Shown here: positions 12,159 to 13,434 of the stretch, piece after piece
Layout: each line of letters opens with the position of its first letter
How positions within the stretch are numbered: the stretch's first letter is position 1
From: Mxb001 sp051007175
GTDB taxonomy: Bacteria; Actinomycetota; Actinomycetes; S36-B12
NCBI GenBank assembly: GCA_051007175.1
Contig: JBPCSL010000198.1
Span: forward strand, 1 to 13,434
Reading direction: 5' to 3'
DNA length: 13,434 nucleotides
Program-made: the position numbers and the translations under genes
Notes under the pieces: model-generated
Told to the model about the DNA's origin: nothing
What the model saw: only the letters and a program-made list of their open reading frames with translations
The model's database searches: none

Positions 12159-13434
12159 GGCGAATCCTCTGCGGCGCCCTAGGTCTGTCGCTGCTCGCGG
12201 CGAGCGCAGTTCTCGGCCTGACCGCCACCGCGGGTGCGTCCGAGGTGGGCGCCGATGGCACCGTGCATGTGCGCGACACCGACAGCGCGGTGACGAAATC
12301 GGGGGAGGGTCAATTCACCGATCTCACGGTGACCGTGAGCCAGACGACCGGGCTGGTCAACCAGGTCATCCGCGTGTCCTGGACCGGCGGTGCGCCGACC
12401 AAGCCGGAGTTCGGCAACCTCGGCACCGATTACCTGCAGATCATGGAGTGCTGGGGCGGCACGAAGGACGACGGCCCGCCTCGGGAGAAGTGCCAGTACG
12501 GCGGCCAGCGGGCGTGGAATGGCGGGCAGAACACCAACTCCCGACAACTCACCACGACCGGAGTGACGGACCCTGCCGAGGAGGCCAACCCGGAGTGGGA
12601 GGTCGACGGACTCGCCTACGTCCCCTTCGAGTCATGGACGGGCAAGACCACGACGGGGCCGAAGTCGGAGTTCTTCGACCGTTACACCTCCAACGAGGTC
12701 AACCACGCCCGGACCCGGCCCGATGGCACCGGTGAGGAGTACTTCGAGGTCCAGACAGGCGTGGAGTCGCCCGGCCTAGGTTGCGGGCAGGTCAAGGATG
12801 GCGAGACGCCCCTGTGCTGGCTGGTCGTGGTGCCGCGCGGCAGCACGGAGGTTGACGGCTCGGTGCGAGGGACGACTACGGGCGACCCGCTCGATACGAG
12901 TCCTCTCTCGGCGTCGAACTGGAAGAACCGCATCGTCTTCCCGCTGGACTTCCAGCCCATCGGCACGGCCTGCCCCATCGGTCGCGACGAGATCCCGCTG
13001 CTCGGCACCGATCGCATCGCCGAGGCGATCAGCCGCTGGCAGCCAGCACTGTGCGCGGGCGGCGACGGCAACTTCAGCTATGTCGTGCTGAGTGATGAGG
13101 CCGCCCGCCAGAAGTCACAGTCGGATGCCCCGGATCTCACCTTCGTGGAGAGAGGGCTGCTTCCCGACGCCGTGAGCCCGCAGCATCCGGTCGTCTACGC
13201 GCCGATCGCCCTGTCGGGTGTCACCATTTCCTTCAACCTCGAGAGCCAGTCGTCGAGTCTCGCTCCCGATGACGTCCGTCGCCGCGACGGCGAGCGCCTC
13301 ACGGGCGTCAAGCTCAACCAGCGGCTCGTCGCCAAGCTGCTCACGCAGACCTACCGCTACGACGCCGCTCCTGACCCCAAGCGGGTCGCGGGCAACCCCT
13401 GGGACCTCTCCTCGGACCCGGAGTTCCTGGAGCT
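12155..13434 (+). CDS. Large secreted PstS-related protein, 3'-truncated by window edge
   Basis: Open from ATG 12155 to the window end: 426 complete codons with no stop. The start overlaps the pstS stop as ATGA. Residues 1-28 form a Sec signal peptide (MRRILCGALGLSLLAASAVL..., probable cleavage after TAGA) without a usable lipobox. The mature part begins with a probable beta-rich domain (about 35-270) with ECWGG (98-102) and little similarity I can name. From about 344 it looks like a periplasmic binding domain related to PstS: HPVVYAPIALSGVTISFNLE (344-363), then GERLTGVKLNQRLVAKLLTQ (379-398), resembling the FNI... and L.GETIAKIFTG regions of PstS. Six cysteines (100, 113, 210, 221, 273, 300) lie outside the signal and could form disulfides. 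Operon position implies a phosphate-linked role. The similarity is judged by eye and the product is not firmly identified. Confidence 0.8.
   Translation, partial: MRRILCGALGLSLLAASAVLGLTATAGASEVGADGTVHVRDTDSAVTKSGEGQFTDLTVTVSQTTGLVNQVIRVSWTGGAPTKPEFGNLGTDYLQIMECWGGTKDDGPPREKCQYGGQRAWNGGQNTNSRQLTTTGVTDPAEEANPEWEVDGLAYVPFESWTGKTTTGPKSEFFDRYTSNEVNHARTRPDGTGEEYFEVQTGVESPGLGCGQVKDGETPLCWLVVVPRGSTEVDGSVRGTTTGDPLDTSPLSASNWKNRIVFPLDFQPIGTACPIGRDEIPLLGTDRIAEAISRWQPALCAGGDGNFSYVVLSDEAARQKSQSDAPDLTFVERGLLPDAVSPQHPVVYAPIALSGVTISFNLESQSSSLAPDDVRRRDGERLTGVKLNQRLVAKLLTQTYRYDAAPDPKRVAGNPWDLSSDPEFLE

Overview
The window is GC-rich throughout, densely packed and rich in 4-bp start/stop overlaps. It suggests a chromosome segment of an aerobic, high-GC actinobacterium. 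Supporting signs are the alkane hydroxylase fused to rubredoxin, the actinobacterial style of the arsenic genes, GTTCACC-type PHO boxes like those of Streptomyces PhoP, and frequent GTG starts. I cannot name the genus. No RNA genes, insertion sequences, CRISPR arrays or integration scars were seen. The longest gap without a gene is about 208 bp (7928-8135).

Layout. (1) 1-1232, plus strand: the 3' part of an AlkB alkane 1-monooxygenase with a C-terminal rubredoxin domain. (2) 3882 back to 1225, minus strand: arsR, a CaiB/BaiF-type CoA-transferase and an MFS permease (CynX/NimT-like), packed as one probable transcription unit running toward alkB. (3) 3931-5872, plus strand, divergent from arsR: arsI (C-As lyase-like), acr3 (arsenite efflux permease) and arsC (LMW-phosphatase-type arsenate reductase), each overlapping the next by 4 bp. 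(4) 5969-6502, plus strand: a cysteine-free Rrf2-family regulator. (5) 7927 back to 6499, minus strand: a degenerate HD-domain-like protein, then an alpha-acetolactate decarboxylase carrying an N-terminal ribbon-helix-helix domain. (6) 8136-13434, plus strand: a phosphate-uptake operon in the order pstC, pstA, pstS, then a large secreted protein that runs off the window and seems PstS-related. No pstB is visible in the window.

How they work together. The arsenic genes form a detoxification set. ArsC reduces arsenate to arsenite, Acr3 exports arsenite, and ArsI would remove methyl or aryl groups from trivalent organoarsenicals to give exportable arsenite. ArsR would control both directions through an operator that overlaps its own start codon and the -35/spacer of the arsI promoter. 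The pst genes would import phosphate; GTTCA-type repeats upstream suggest PhoP-type control. These repeats lie in the region shared with the divergent HD/acetolactate-decarboxylase unit, so that unit may also respond to phosphate.

Most unusual points: the DNA-binding-like domain fused to acetolactate decarboxylase; the C-terminally membrane-anchored PstS with a Gly-rich stalk, followed by a translationally coupled large PstS-like protein; the arsR-CoA-transferase-MFS unit; and two convergent gene pairs whose stop codons share a palindrome. All functional calls rest on reading motifs by eye. No database search was possible.
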